Positions 44,901-52,305 of a stretch of DNA of 64,000 nt are shown here, one piece after another. The notes beneath the pieces were generated by a model. It worked only from the letters and a program-made list of their open reading frames with translations. It was not told where the DNA came from and did no database searches. This stretch comes from RH-AL1 sp965198715 (GTDB lineage: Bacteria; Pseudomonadota; Alphaproteobacteria; Rhizobiales; Beijerinckiaceae): contig CBDAPV010000001.1 of the NCBI GenBank assembly GCA_965198715.1, positions 1,736,001 through 1,800,000 of the forward strand, given 5' to 3'. A program made the position numbers and the translations under genes. How positions within the stretch are numbered: position 1 is the first letter of the stretch; each line of letters starts with the position of its first letter.

Positions 44901-46457
44901 CTCGAGCATTCCGGCCGGCGTGTCAAAAACTGTCGTGATGATCGAGAAAGTCTTCTGATTACAGCGAAATGGAGGTGTAAGATCAATCATAGCAAGACGG
45001 CTCATCCGTTGATTAAGCCGCATGTGGAAACTTTTGTCCCAGTCAGGCCCGTTTGCCGCACGCCATTCACGTTGCACGCATTGATTCGTATCAATTGATG
45101 CGCCATCGCGCTTGCCTATTTCGACGTAATGTAAAAGTGGGTTTTGCACAGAAGACTGATCGAACCCGTTAGCTTTCCAGTAGAAAGCGCTACAGAAATC
45201 AGGACCGGGATCACGTCCGTCCGAAGCGCCAATCAAACAGTAATGGACCAGTGGGTTGATATTTGTATGCAAAACATCAGGATTTTCTCTGATGTACCAT
45301 GACGTGGAAAACAGCGGATGGGGATCGCGATCTTCTTTCGCACCATGCTGTATATAGTGCGCTAATGGTTCGACGCCGGCATCAGCAATATCTTCGTACC
45401 GATTAAGGTAGAAGCTAGAATTAAAAAGAGGATGCGGATTTCGACCATCTTTCCAGCCGTGAGACACATAATGTACAAGCGGATTCATCTTCAATATATT
45501 CTCGAAGAGGTTCTCGTCGAGATAGTTGCTGCTCGATAAGAGCGTATGAGGATCCCGAATGTCATTCGATCCATCGGTCACATAATGGACGAGCGAGTTG
45601 ATTTCGGCGTCCTGAACATCAGCATTATGCCTCAAATAGCCCATAGTCGAAAATAACGGATGGGGATCATAACCTTCTTTCGCGCCATGCTGAAGATAGT
45701 GCGCTAACGGTTCGACACCGGCAGCGGCAACATCTTCATACCGACCAAGGTAGAAGCGAGTGCTAAAAAGAGGATGCGGGTTTCGACCATCTTTCCAACC
45801 GTAAGAGACATAATGTGCAAGTGGATTTATTTCCGCGATTTTTACGTCGAGGTTCTCATCGAGATAGTTTCTGGTCGAGAAGAGCGGATGAGGATCTCGA
45901 CCTTCCTTCCATCCCTTGGTTACATAGTGCACGAGCGGATTAAATCCGGCAGTCTGAATGTCGGTATCCTGCTCTAAGTAGTGTTGCATCGAAAAAAGAG
46001 GGTGGGGATCAAACCCAGAAGCGGCGCCAGCCATCACGAAGTGAAGCAGCGGATTGTCTTCTCGGCCAATCGATGCCGAATAGTGCTGAACATACCACTG
46101 CAAGTCGAAAAGCGGGTGCGGACTACGACCTTCGGTTGCTCCATGTAGCGCAAAGTGCAAAAACGGATTGAAATTGGCCAAGAGCACATCTGGATTATTC
46201 TCAAGATAAAAGTCAGAGTCAAAAAGCGTATTAGGCTTTACATCAGAAAGTCCGCTTCCCAGCTGAACGTAGGATATCAAAGCCTCTTCGCTGAAAGCTA
46301 TGTTTGCGTTCGGGACTCCCCGGTACTCTGGATCGAAGAGTTTGACCAGGATAGCGGCTTTCTCCTTATTAATATTGAGTCGTTGCGCAACAGCTGCGCC
46401 GTAAGTATCGGCGCGGATGGTCAGATCTTCAACAGTATGTGTAAAGCTTCCAGTCAT
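38955..46457 (-). CDS. Giant multidomain glycosyltransferase with N-terminal repeats
   Basis: About 2500 aa from the ATG at 46457. Residues about 70-450 are around ten copies of a 38-residue repeat (pattern HPLFSxxxYLxxNxDVxxAxINPLxHY, G, EGRDP). Three GT2-type domains follow, at about 495-720 (FSIITTVFDTPAGMLEALAR), about 1480-1700 (FSFVTTVWNTAPAYLDVLMR) and about 2020-2240 (FSLLSTLYIKTDVELFRLTA). Each carries the DxD-type motif (VDSDD, LDADD, LDGDD). Between the first two lies a GT4/WsaF-like domain (about 1060-1400, INVLLPAVRSISLSGGPNTA). It probably assembles a surface polysaccharide. GC content falls noticeably in its 5' two-thirds, suggesting acquisition. The sulfotransferase lies upstream on the same strand. 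Confidence 0.9.
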   Translation of the reverse strand: MTGSFTHTVEDLTIRADTYGAAVAQRLNINKEKAAILVKLFDPEYRGVPNANIAFSEEALISYVQLGSGLSDVKPNTLFDSDFYLENNPDVLLANFNPFLHFALHGATEGRSPHPLFDLQWYVQHYSASIGREDNPLLHFVMAGAASGFDPHPLFSMQHYLEQDTDIQTAGFNPLVHYVTKGWKEGRDPHPLFSTRNYLDENLDVKIAEINPLAHYVSYGWKDGRNPHPLFSTRFYLGRYEDVAAAGVEPLAHYLQHGAKEGYDPHPLFSTMGYLRHNADVQDAEINSLVHYVTDGSNDIRDPHTLLSSSNYLDENLFENILKMNPLVHYVSHGWKDGRNPHPLFNSSFYLNRYEDIADAGVEPLAHYIQHGAKEDRDPHPLFSTSWYIRENPDVLHTNINPLVHYCLIGASDGRDPGPDFCSAFYWKANGFDQSSVQNPLLHYVEIGKRDGASIDTNQCVQREWRAANGPDWDKSFHMRLNQRMSRLAMIDLTPPFRCNQKTFSIITTVFDTPAGMLEALARSLREQAFGDFEWVILDNGSTLIGTIEGCRSIAESDKRFFLHRVEDNLHIIGGNRYVFERATGRYIVPVDSDDILYPDSLALFADALRASADDPPIFLYSDEQKIDIDGEPLELIARNDYSLAHGMSTVPAAHLSVYSRDAGLAAEVYSDDYARGSHDWDTALRITERGAKTEHIPEVLYGWRVHETSTAFHANAKSYINDSQIEVLLRSLKRRGIENKFDIENLFYQTAGYYQAVRNEIETPATAIDFVIPSDMINLGATEHNINLLKETTARKTVCYPSALKSRILDLRARIVGIDEWVEYQDDALPLSLNKVMPKEFCKLIVSSGVWLISHAAATEATGLLELDPRAGIVGGLLKLFNGMVLSSGLLAGLDDFLSSPFYGWAEKRIPPHLTIPRRPVTAFPAIVLGVRADLLRSGIGLTSIDYDDSINGIRFCLAAASKGYSSIFDRALCGNTVIRLKKYPGAGSADRVEIKRRFLPQLAKQAFSTHLVKSGENFGAIQSSYDAGMEINRYDAQISPAILLNVQTLLELDQHPAINVLLPAVRSISLSGGPNTALNLAYRLAELGFAVRIVSTDVPIDADLGPVWTSILALSGRTQRLSNLTIVDASDRSIPFHIGANDIILATAWWTAVMADAIGPLVGNKPFIYLIQDFEPILYPASFSYALSYQSYHRSHIAMVNTSLLKDYFIENKVGLFSDPAHVEADLQFEPAIDRMKFYPQIVRRKRHRLLFYARSTAPRNLFELGLKALKALVREHVLDASRWDIVGMGEQFASLDLGFGSILECAPWLGIDEYAEQMRSSDILLSLMLSPHPSYPPLEMAGCGGLVVTNTYATKTADRLKAISANIIAVEPNVADIVRGIEEAISRLDDFEARQVASFTGLPSSWDESFASVIPALASRIRAFGIQSDAATRVPVGEPRHLRLPKADRGSAYDVFLKEAAARRASNNAGVIEPGLFSFVTTVWNTAPAYLDVLMRSLEGQLGGVWFEWIILDNGTTRKDTIAWMADAERRPFVSLSRVEENLGIIGGMNYVLERASGRYILPLDADDYLYPDCVRTLAWYAQKHAYPALLYTDEDKLVREQLSVPFCKPDWDPVLFSAQCYTAHLCVIDRKLALQLGAYSDPRPEGSHDWDTFTRFHLAGYKPVHVPHVLYSWRQHPQSTAGGNVASKPVVFDSQRAVLERFLAGSPRSDQFELLESPLFDKTPDWWLRRKRANGRSITSVRVRASWDTAPERDLRISENLDHEVHEIALEAGLSALRLIVAEAALAKRLVHIVASEVQPDDDEWAWEAIGLFDLFPDTVAVGGRIYSYGTILEAGRFLGFGDGCGCPDRGRLLTDPGHSAQMWKPRSVDAVSAMHGVFDANMLLTAIDRASYAGGSIAGLGNWVGAEARRTGRRVVYSPFLCAWTGTDWNAIVDAKERRWFVSTYIDLMTGSGLRPSNSGNTVDTAYEPVQPASRYMPPPDVGLPSYAEWIARVTDYRLAAKAKQTKVAIREVEPFFSLLSTLYIKTDVELFRLTAESVSAQTYPEFEWVVLTHGPTSAELETLLSRVATDRRVRLLRLPDNLGIVGGMRHVLESATGTYTVSLDGDDLLEPEALALLARAIADHGAPDFLYTDEDIVAGESRQSPFLRPAWDPVLDLENSWIWHLCAMKRTRALELGVYTDRHAEYCHDWDSVDRFVGAGAKPIHVPHIAYSWRHHERSTSNTDGPNELSGKSVQHVLNRKIERLGLSRVASVADYPIWRGAKEYWISRKAENLPPLIALAASDAAAPPLFSTEAMPTFGSRELLQAIAHAEPDAIIAFVAKGIICRENAAALEVIKLFECVPDVLAVTGRISIEGRIHSAGYLCDGSGGIVPMLHDKAVGDPGAFALAWKPQCIAAPASELFFVRAAIMRRALAAMPSHVTRGEIGLWLGVFAAAEGKRVCFSPLVAAESLPTSSVHDRISSNLAWRSFRARYDIKTEDRQGDSGYWQPRWST

Positions 46458-46670
46458 GAGGTTCGCGTTCCAGTTAGAAACCGGTATCGAGTTGCACAAC
46501 CTGCAACGTGCACAACTCACCTAATTCGTATTGCTTGTGTCGTAGGCCGCAAGTGCTAAAAAGCGCTGCCAGGAACCCTTTGAAGCTTACAGAAGTGAAC
46601 GATACGACAAACCATATGATACCCGCCAAAGCCAGAGTGATATGGCGCAATGATGTGGCTCGCAAGCTAG

Positions 46671-47558
46671 TCATGTGCAAGGGCTCTCGCTGCTTCTATG
46701 GTCGCCATTGGTGGATCCGCCGTGGGATCGGATCAATTTTGCAACAGCGGAGTTACTTTTGCGGATGGCGCAGTCAAGCGGCGTCTCCTCTAAATTTCTG
46801 TCGACCACATTCGGACTTGCACCCGCTTCAAGGAGTTTCGATGCAATAAGCAGATGGCCCATATCGGCGGCCCGATGGAGGGCCGTTGCGCCATTCGCTT
46901 CGGCCACGTCTGGCGACACGCCATCCCGGAGCATGGCAGACAACCAATCCTGATGGTCCCAATGCGCCGCGAAATGGAGCGGTGACCAACCGCCTTGACG
47001 ATGACCAGCCAAGCCATCTCTGCAGCGCGACTGAGACATCGCGCGACGCTGATCCCCCATCTGGTATTCCGTGTCCACGGAGGAAGCGGTTTTTAGCAGT
47101 TGCAATTTCGAGAAGCTGACGATGTTAGGTTGTATGGAGTCGCTGAAGAAATAAAGCCGCAGGCGACCACCGAACTCGAGCGCCTCAAGCTCGATTGGAG
47201 ATATTTTGAGAGCGTATGTGGCAGTGTCGCCGTAGATTGAAAATCGCTGATTGAATGAGACGTGCTCACGCATCGAGCAGACAACGTCGTCCTTGCCGAA
47301 GATGACAGTCTGTAACGAAGCGCCGTCAAGATGGTGTCCGTCAAATCGGAGCAGCACGGTCAGTGCGCCGATTCGCACTTTCGATTGTTCCGCAAAACCG
47401 GACAGCTCGACATAAAAGCTTGAGCCGAATAGAAAAAACCTCAATTGGTCGCTTGAGCCTAAATACCCCATCGATACCGAATGAGCATGATAGTAATCAG
47501 ATATAGATAAATCTATCAAATTCTTATTATATTCGTTTAACGATCCTGTACTAGACAT
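46671..47558 (-). CDS. Ankyrin-repeat protein in the surface polysaccharide cassette
   Basis: 295 aa from the ATG at 47558, which overlaps the sulfotransferase stop by eight bases. Residues 1-190 have no family that I recognise (SISDYYHAHSVSMGYLGSSD). Residues about 200-285 contain two to three ankyrin repeats (GWSPLHFAAHWDHQDWLSAM; GATALHRAADMGHLLIASKL; ETPLDCAIRKSNSAVAKLI). There is no signal peptide. Ankyrin repeats mediate protein binding; here the partner may be the neighbouring enzymes. GC is lower than in the housekeeping genes. Confidence 0.8.
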   Translation of the reverse strand: MSSTGSLNEYNKNLIDLSISDYYHAHSVSMGYLGSSDQLRFFLFGSSFYVELSGFAEQSKVRIGALTVLLRFDGHHLDGASLQTVIFGKDDVVCSMREHVSFNQRFSIYGDTATYALKISPIELEALEFGGRLRLYFFSDSIQPNIVSFSKLQLLKTASSVDTEYQMGDQRRAMSQSRCRDGLAGHRQGGWSPLHFAAHWDHQDWLSAMLRDGVSPDVAEANGATALHRAADMGHLLIASKLLEAGASPNVVDRNLEETPLDCAIRKSNSAVAKLIRSHGGSTNGDHRSSESPCT

Positions 47559-48309
47559 AGCCGAACACCTGCATTGCAAATCCTGCCGTGTTTTTGATGA
47601 TCTCGGCGTTCCGCTCTGAAAGACTGCGACGCCATCCGCCTGCTTCGCCTTTTCTGTAAAAAAAAGCATCGCTAGTCTGTGAAAATTCGATCGTCTGATA
47701 GTGGTCGATAAGGATCTGTATAGTCAGATCGTCGATGTTAAGACCGACTTCAGTAATACAGTCACGGACGGTGCGGCGAAACTCCAGCTTTAGATCCTCG
47801 AAACGGACGATACTGTCGGGCTTGCAGAGCATCCAATTTAAGTTGCATTTCGACCAGCTGTTTGCAAATGCTGTGATATACTCTTCGTCCATTGCAACTT
47901 CCTGGAGATCGAAGTAGTGGCACGAGGATACGAGCACGTCGCGAGGATCGCGGACGATCATAAGGGTCCGGGCCTTTGGAAAGGCACGCCTCATCATAAG
48001 CATGGCATGGGGGTATAGATCGTCATCGCGACCAGATTCTGGCAAACAAGGGAAAGCGCTTTTATCTATATTATACGTGCCAAAGGTGTTCAACACGGTG
48101 TCATAAGTCTTTTTGACGATTGTCGTAATTAATTCGGGCCCTGCCTGCCTCCCGCCGCCACATAGCGTCACGTAGGCGTCCATGTGGCGAAACAACATGG
48201 GTAATTGCCATTCGTGCTTCGCGGAAGTCTTGCCGACGTGGGACAGAATATTCCGCATCCATGTCGTACCAGACTTCTGAATGCCGAAGATAAACACATC
48301 GATTGACAT
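47551..48309 (-). CDS. Sulfotransferase
   Basis: 252 aa, of the PAPS-dependent sulfotransferase type 1 family. The 5'-phosphosulfate loop is FGIQKSGTTWMRNIL near residue 8, and the 3'-phosphate-binding segment is IVRDPRDVLVSSCHYF near residue 118. The C-terminal GGWRRSLSERN corresponds to the GxWK/R motif. It transfers sulfate from PAPS to a hydroxyl acceptor, most likely a sugar of the polysaccharide built by the neighbouring glycosyltransferase. It is the first gene of the three-gene cassette and has lower GC than its flanks. Confidence 0.9.
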   Translation of the reverse strand: MSIDVFIFGIQKSGTTWMRNILSHVGKTSAKHEWQLPMLFRHMDAYVTLCGGGRQAGPELITTIVKKTYDTVLNTFGTYNIDKSAFPCLPESGRDDDLYPHAMLMMRRAFPKARTLMIVRDPRDVLVSSCHYFDLQEVAMDEEYITAFANSWSKCNLNWMLCKPDSIVRFEDLKLEFRRTVRDCITEVGLNIDDLTIQILIDHYQTIEFSQTSDAFFYRKGEAGGWRRSLSERNAEIIKNTAGFAMQVFGYV

Positions 48310-48426
48310 TCGTGAAGAGATCCCATTCTCAAACCCCTCGTTTGACGGGGTATCAAGGTTTGATGGAAAGCCTACTGCTTTCTTCGCGTCCCGTCACGTC
48401 GTCTCGCCAAGCGGCACCTCCAAGGC

Positions 48427-49110
48427 TTGCGTAACGATGCGGTCTCGGCATCAAAGACGAGCGCCGCCAGTCGCGCCGCACGTGTCTTGTCGCACACACC
48501 GGGCCACACCAACAAACGCGGGCTGCGCCACCGCTACAACGTCTCCCAGGCCTTGCTGCAGAACAGGAAGGACGCCGCGGGATCGGTGATCCGGATCGCG
48601 GCACCGGACTTGGAGGAGGCTGTGATCAGCGTCCTGCGGTCGACGATCGATCCTCACAGGGAGCTTCCCGATCGAGAGTTGGTCGACGCGCACGTGCGAT
48701 CCGTGGTGGTCGGAGCCGGCGCGGTCACGATGGAGATCTACGAGAACAGCATGGCCGTCGGCGGCCTTGGATCGACTGAACTCGCTCAGTCGGACGATGA
48801 TGAGGACGACGCAGCGGAGCGGCCCGTGCGACTGCACTCGATCGCCTGGGCTCCACGCAAGGTCAGGCGAGCGAGAGCCAGCATGACGATGGTCGGTCGT
48901 GCTTGTCATGCAGCGCGGAGACAGCTCCTCCTCGCGGTCGCCAAGGCGCGACGATGGATGCGAGATGTCGCTGCCGACGTCCGCTCGTTCGAGGACATCG
49001 CGAGGGAAGAAAGATGCGGCGAGCGTCACGTGCGCCTCCTTGCGCCGCTCGCCTTCGTGTCACCGACGATCGTCACAACGATTGCTCAGGGACGTGCGCC
49101 CGCGGCCTGA
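48427..49110 (+). pseudogene. Serine recombinase C-terminal remnant
   Basis: 227 codons with no catalytic resolvase domain. HTNKRGLRHRYNVSQALLQN is the start of the zinc-ribbon/recombinase segment of large serine recombinases; the end ARRQLLLAVAKARRWMRDVA and FEDIAREERCGERHVRLLAP LAFVSPTIV is the typical C-terminal helix-turn-helix-like region. The N-terminal catalytic Ser domain is absent upstream, so it is a truncated gene. Its usual partners (DUF2924 and DUF3489) are found at 62.8-63.8 kb. Confidence 0.75.
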
Positions 49111-49719
49111 CGGTCACGCTTGTACGATCCCTGACGCTCGAGTGGGCCGTGCAGGAAGTCTCGGTTCTCCGTTAAGATCAGGCGAGAAACCCAGCGCCTG
49201 ACAGCGACCTTTTGTCGTCCGCAGAGCCCGGGCCGTGGTGCAATTGCGGATGTGGGTGAACGTATGAAGCCGTCGCCTTGAGAGCGCCACGCGATGGGCT
49301 TGCATCATTCCATTTCGGAGATTGCATTTTGGGCGGTGCAGACAGGGCAGGCCTTGGCGCCAGAAACACGGCAATCGGTCTTCTTCAGGAGCCTTGCAGA
49401 CCGGCACTCTCCCGCTAAGCCATTATGAATGAGAGACTTCCTGGTAAAGCGGCGGAAAATCTCCCTGCGAGCGGACTGGGTGGCTGACGACGCAGGTGGG
49501 TTCGGGTTGGTCTGCAATGCACGACTTCCCTGCGTTCAGGGAATTTAATAGGGAAAATCCACTTTCGCCGGCATTTCGTCGGCGATGGTGGAGCAAAAAG
49601 ACAAGTGCTGTCTTAATTTTGCATTGCATTCCCCACGATTTGGAACAGGGAAATCGAACACGCCGAACAATCTTTGAACAGGGAATTTGTACCGCTAACA
49701 GGGAAGCGCACCAGAAACG
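49111..49719. other. Non-coding stretch before the phage module
   Basis: About 600 bases with no recognisable gene. GC drops in 49420-49700. Three AGGGAA/CAGGGAA-type segments occur (near 49535, 49645 and 49695), perhaps degenerate short repeats. It holds the upstream region of the 220-aa gene. Confidence 0.45.
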
Positions 49720-50382
49720 ATGACAGACTCAACGAGTGCCCCGCCGATCGTCATCGATTTCGCAAACAACGAACTGTACGAGTGCACTGCGACCTTGCTG
49801 GCCGTTTTAGCCGCTCCTCGTGATGACGAGCGTCGCGGGGAGCTGCATGCTTCGCTGTGCGCCCGAGCCTTGCACGCCCGATTCCGGGCTGACCCCGACA
49901 ATTGGGAACCGATACTCGTCAAGCCTCCGCATGCCTTTCGCGATTTGAAGCTGGTCGACCGCGACATGAAGCTTGTAGCGAAAAGGCTGACTGAGCGGAT
50001 GAATGCAGCCCGCATGGCGATCGCCTTTTTGCGCGAGGTCGAGCTCGGTCACCCGGTGCCACTTCCTGCGGGCGTTCGGAGGCTATCGATCAACGAAATG
50101 GCTGCCTTCGTCGCTGAGGACGCCGGCCAGAGCGACGCCGCCAACGTCAAATCGCGGATTTGGCGCCCGAGCTTGCCGGTCATTCATCTAGCGGTCGCGG
50201 CAGCGTACGTGGCTCGGCTCCTCGAGAGACACGGCGCTGAGGGCGGAATCGACATTCTGCTGTGGTCCCGCGATCGCGTCACATCGATCGTCGAATACGC
50301 AGAATATCTCGAAACGCTTGTCGCCAAGTGTGAAAAGACCCTGGTCGGTCCTGCCGGCCTGGTTCAGATCCGGCTTGTCTGA
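49720..50382 (+). CDS. Phage-module protein of unknown function
   Basis: 220 aa, soluble, no family recognised. Starts MTDSTSAPPIVIDFANNELY; the middle is helical (RDDERRGELHASLCARALHA, AARMAIAFLREVE). SINEMAAFVAEDAGQSDAAN followed by VKSRIWRPSLPVIHLAVAAA could be a helix-turn-helix-like region, but this is a guess. It precedes the ParB-methylase gene by about 115 bases, and both were duplicated together at 35.2-36.6 kb. Position suggests a role linked to phage DNA packaging or modification. Confidence 0.65.
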   Translation: MTDSTSAPPIVIDFANNELYECTATLLAVLAAPRDDERRGELHASLCARALHARFRADPDNWEPILVKPPHAFRDLKLVDRDMKLVAKRLTERMNAARMAIAFLREVELGHPVPLPAGVRRLSINEMAAFVAEDAGQSDAANVKSRIWRPSLPVIHLAVAAAYVARLLERHGAEGGIDILLWSRDRVTSIVEYAEYLETLVAKCEKTLVGPAGLVQIRLV

Positions 50383-50498
50383 ACCAGGGTCATTTTTCGA
50401 GCGGTTAGCTGAACTCGATCTCTTTGTCGAACAGAGCTTCTTCTGGCGCTTCCCGTCGAATCGCCGGATTGCCCGGACGAGCGGGCCGGCGCAATCGC

Positions 50499-51923
50499 AT
50501 GAAGTCTTCACTCCAGAACATCAGCAAAGCTCGTCATCCGAGGCTTGCTGTGACGAACGAGGCGATCGAGAACCTCAAGCTCGATCCGAACAACCCGCGC
50601 CTGCACAGCCGCACGCAGATCAAGCAGATCGCGCGCAGCATCGAGAGTTTCGGCTTCAACGTGCCGGTGCTCGTCGACGGCGAGCTGAACGTCGTGGCGG
50701 GTCACGGCCGGCTGCTGGCCTGCCGGCATCTCGGCTGGAGCGAGGTGCCGACCATCCGGCTCGAGCATCTCGACGCGGCGCAGCGGCGCGCGTTCATGAT
50801 CGCCGATAACAGGCTGAACGAGACCTCGACCTGGGACGACCGGCTGCTCGCCCAGCAGCTCAAGGACCTGTCCGTCCTCGATCTCGACTTCGCCCTGGAG
50901 ACGACCGGCTTCGACATGGGCGAGATTGATCTTCGTATCGAATCGCTGAACGCGAACGAAGAGGCGACAACAGAGCCAGTAGAGCGCCTTGCCGAAGGCC
51001 CGCCGGTTAGCCAAACAGGCGATCTCTGGCTGTTGGGGAACCACCGCGTGCTGTGCGGCAGCGCCGTGGAGCCACTCGACCTCGCCGCTCTCATGGGGCA
51101 CGACAAGGCGGCAATCGTCTTCACCGATCCGCCATACAACGTTCCCATCAACGGCCACGTGAGCACGCGGCCCGGCCAGCATCGCGAGTTCGCGATGGCG
51201 TCGGGCGAGATGGACCGCGCCGGCTTCGAGCAATTCCTCGCGGGCGTGTTCAAGCTCCTGCGACAGCACGCGAGCGTCGGCAGCCTGCACTACGTCTGCA
51301 TGGACTGGCGTCACGTCGGCGAGATCGTCGCGGCAGGCTGCGAGGTGTACCGCGAGCTGCTCAACATCTGCGTGTGGACCAAGCCGAACGCCGGGATGGG
51401 CAGCCTCTACCGGTCGCAGCACGAACTCGTCTTCGTGTTTCAGGGCGGCGATGCGCCCTTCTGCAACAACGTTCAGCTCGGTCGCTTCGGGCGCAACCGC
51501 ACCAACGTCTGGGCTTATGCCGGCCAGCCCGCCTTCGGTCGTGCCGGGGAGGAGGGCAGGCTCGCCGACCTTCATCCGACGGTGAAGCCAATCGCGATGG
51601 TCGCCGACGCGATCCTCGACAGCTCGCGGCGCGGCGACATCGTGCTCGATCCCTTTCTCGGCAGCGGCACCACACTGATGGCGGCGGAGCGCACCGGCCG
51701 AGCCTGTTATGGCCTCGAGATCGACCCGCTCTACGTCGACCTCATCGTCCGACGTTGGCAGGCGCATACCGGCGGCGTCGCGCTCCATGCCGCTCGGACC
51801 ATCCCCTTCGACGCGATGGCGTCCAGTGCCTCTCAGACAAAGCCTTCGCCTCCTGTCGGCGCAGAGGGTGCGGATCAGGAATCGCCGAAGCGGCAGCGGA
51901 GGAGGGCGGGCCGTGGCGGATGA
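50499..51923 (+). CDS. ParB-like nuclease domain fused to DNA (adenine) methyltransferase
   Basis: 474 aa from the ATG at 50499. Residues about 15-120 are a ParB/Srx-like domain (VPVLVDGELNVVAGHGRLLA, EVPTIRLEHLDAAQRRAFMI, ADNRLNE). Residues about 170-440 are a class beta-type methyltransferase with motif IV DPPYNV and motif I DPFLGSGTTLMAAERTGRAC, and LHPTVKP. This architecture is common in prophages of alphaproteobacteria and methylates adenine or cytosine N4. The stop overlaps the DUF5681 gene by 11 bases. A decayed copy lies at 35919-36560. Confidence 0.92.
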   Translation: MKSSLQNISKARHPRLAVTNEAIENLKLDPNNPRLHSRTQIKQIARSIESFGFNVPVLVDGELNVVAGHGRLLACRHLGWSEVPTIRLEHLDAAQRRAFMIADNRLNETSTWDDRLLAQQLKDLSVLDLDFALETTGFDMGEIDLRIESLNANEEATTEPVERLAEGPPVSQTGDLWLLGNHRVLCGSAVEPLDLAALMGHDKAAIVFTDPPYNVPINGHVSTRPGQHREFAMASGEMDRAGFEQFLAGVFKLLRQHASVGSLHYVCMDWRHVGEIVAAGCEVYRELLNICVWTKPNAGMGSLYRSQHELVFVFQGGDAPFCNNVQLGRFGRNRTNVWAYAGQPAFGRAGEEGRLADLHPTVKPIAMVADAILDSSRRGDIVLDPFLGSGTTLMAAERTGRACYGLEIDPLYVDLIVRRWQAHTGGVALHAARTIPFDAMASSASQTKPSPPVGAEGADQESPKRQRRRAGRGG

Positions 51924-52305
51924 CGCGAGCGACCACGACGCCTACGACGTCGGTTACAAGAAGCCGCCGCTGGCGACCCGCTTCCAGAAAGGCGTGTCTG
52001 GCAATCCCAGGGGTCGGCCGAAAGGAGCCCGCAACCTGTCCACCGTGGTCGCCGCGGCGCTAAACGAGAAAGTCCTCATCACCGAGAACGGCCGCAAGCG
52101 GCGCATCAGCAAGTACGAGGCGGCGGTCAAGCAGCTCGTCAACCGCGCCGCCGGCGGCGAAGCTCGCGCCACCCAGCTGCTGCTGGGCTTGATCCAGGCC
52201 GGCGAAGCCCGCGCCGTGGAGGCGCCGGCTCCCGGCTTCGAAAACGGCGATGAGGACGCCATGCGCGAACTCATGCGCCGACTGGGGCAGGAGGTCTCGC
52301 CATGA
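51913..52305 (+). CDS. DUF5681 protein, terminase-associated
   Basis: 130 aa from a GTG at 51913 with a good ribosome-binding site (GGAGG at 51901-51905). The GTG start is chosen over the longer open frame because conserved sequence starts at YDVGYKKPPLATRFQKGVSG, then NPRGRPKGARNLSTVVAAAL, the DUF5681 hallmark. The acidic C-terminus ends NGDEDAMRELMRRLGQEVSP. Always found beside large terminases in phage and gene-transfer-like modules; it may be a small-terminase-like DNA-binding protein (inference). It overlaps the terminase start. Confidence 0.85.
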   Translation: MADDASDHDAYDVGYKKPPLATRFQKGVSGNPRGRPKGARNLSTVVAAALNEKVLITENGRKRRISKYEAAVKQLVNRAAGGEARATQLLLGLIQAGEARAVEAPAPGFENGDEDAMRELMRRLGQEVSP

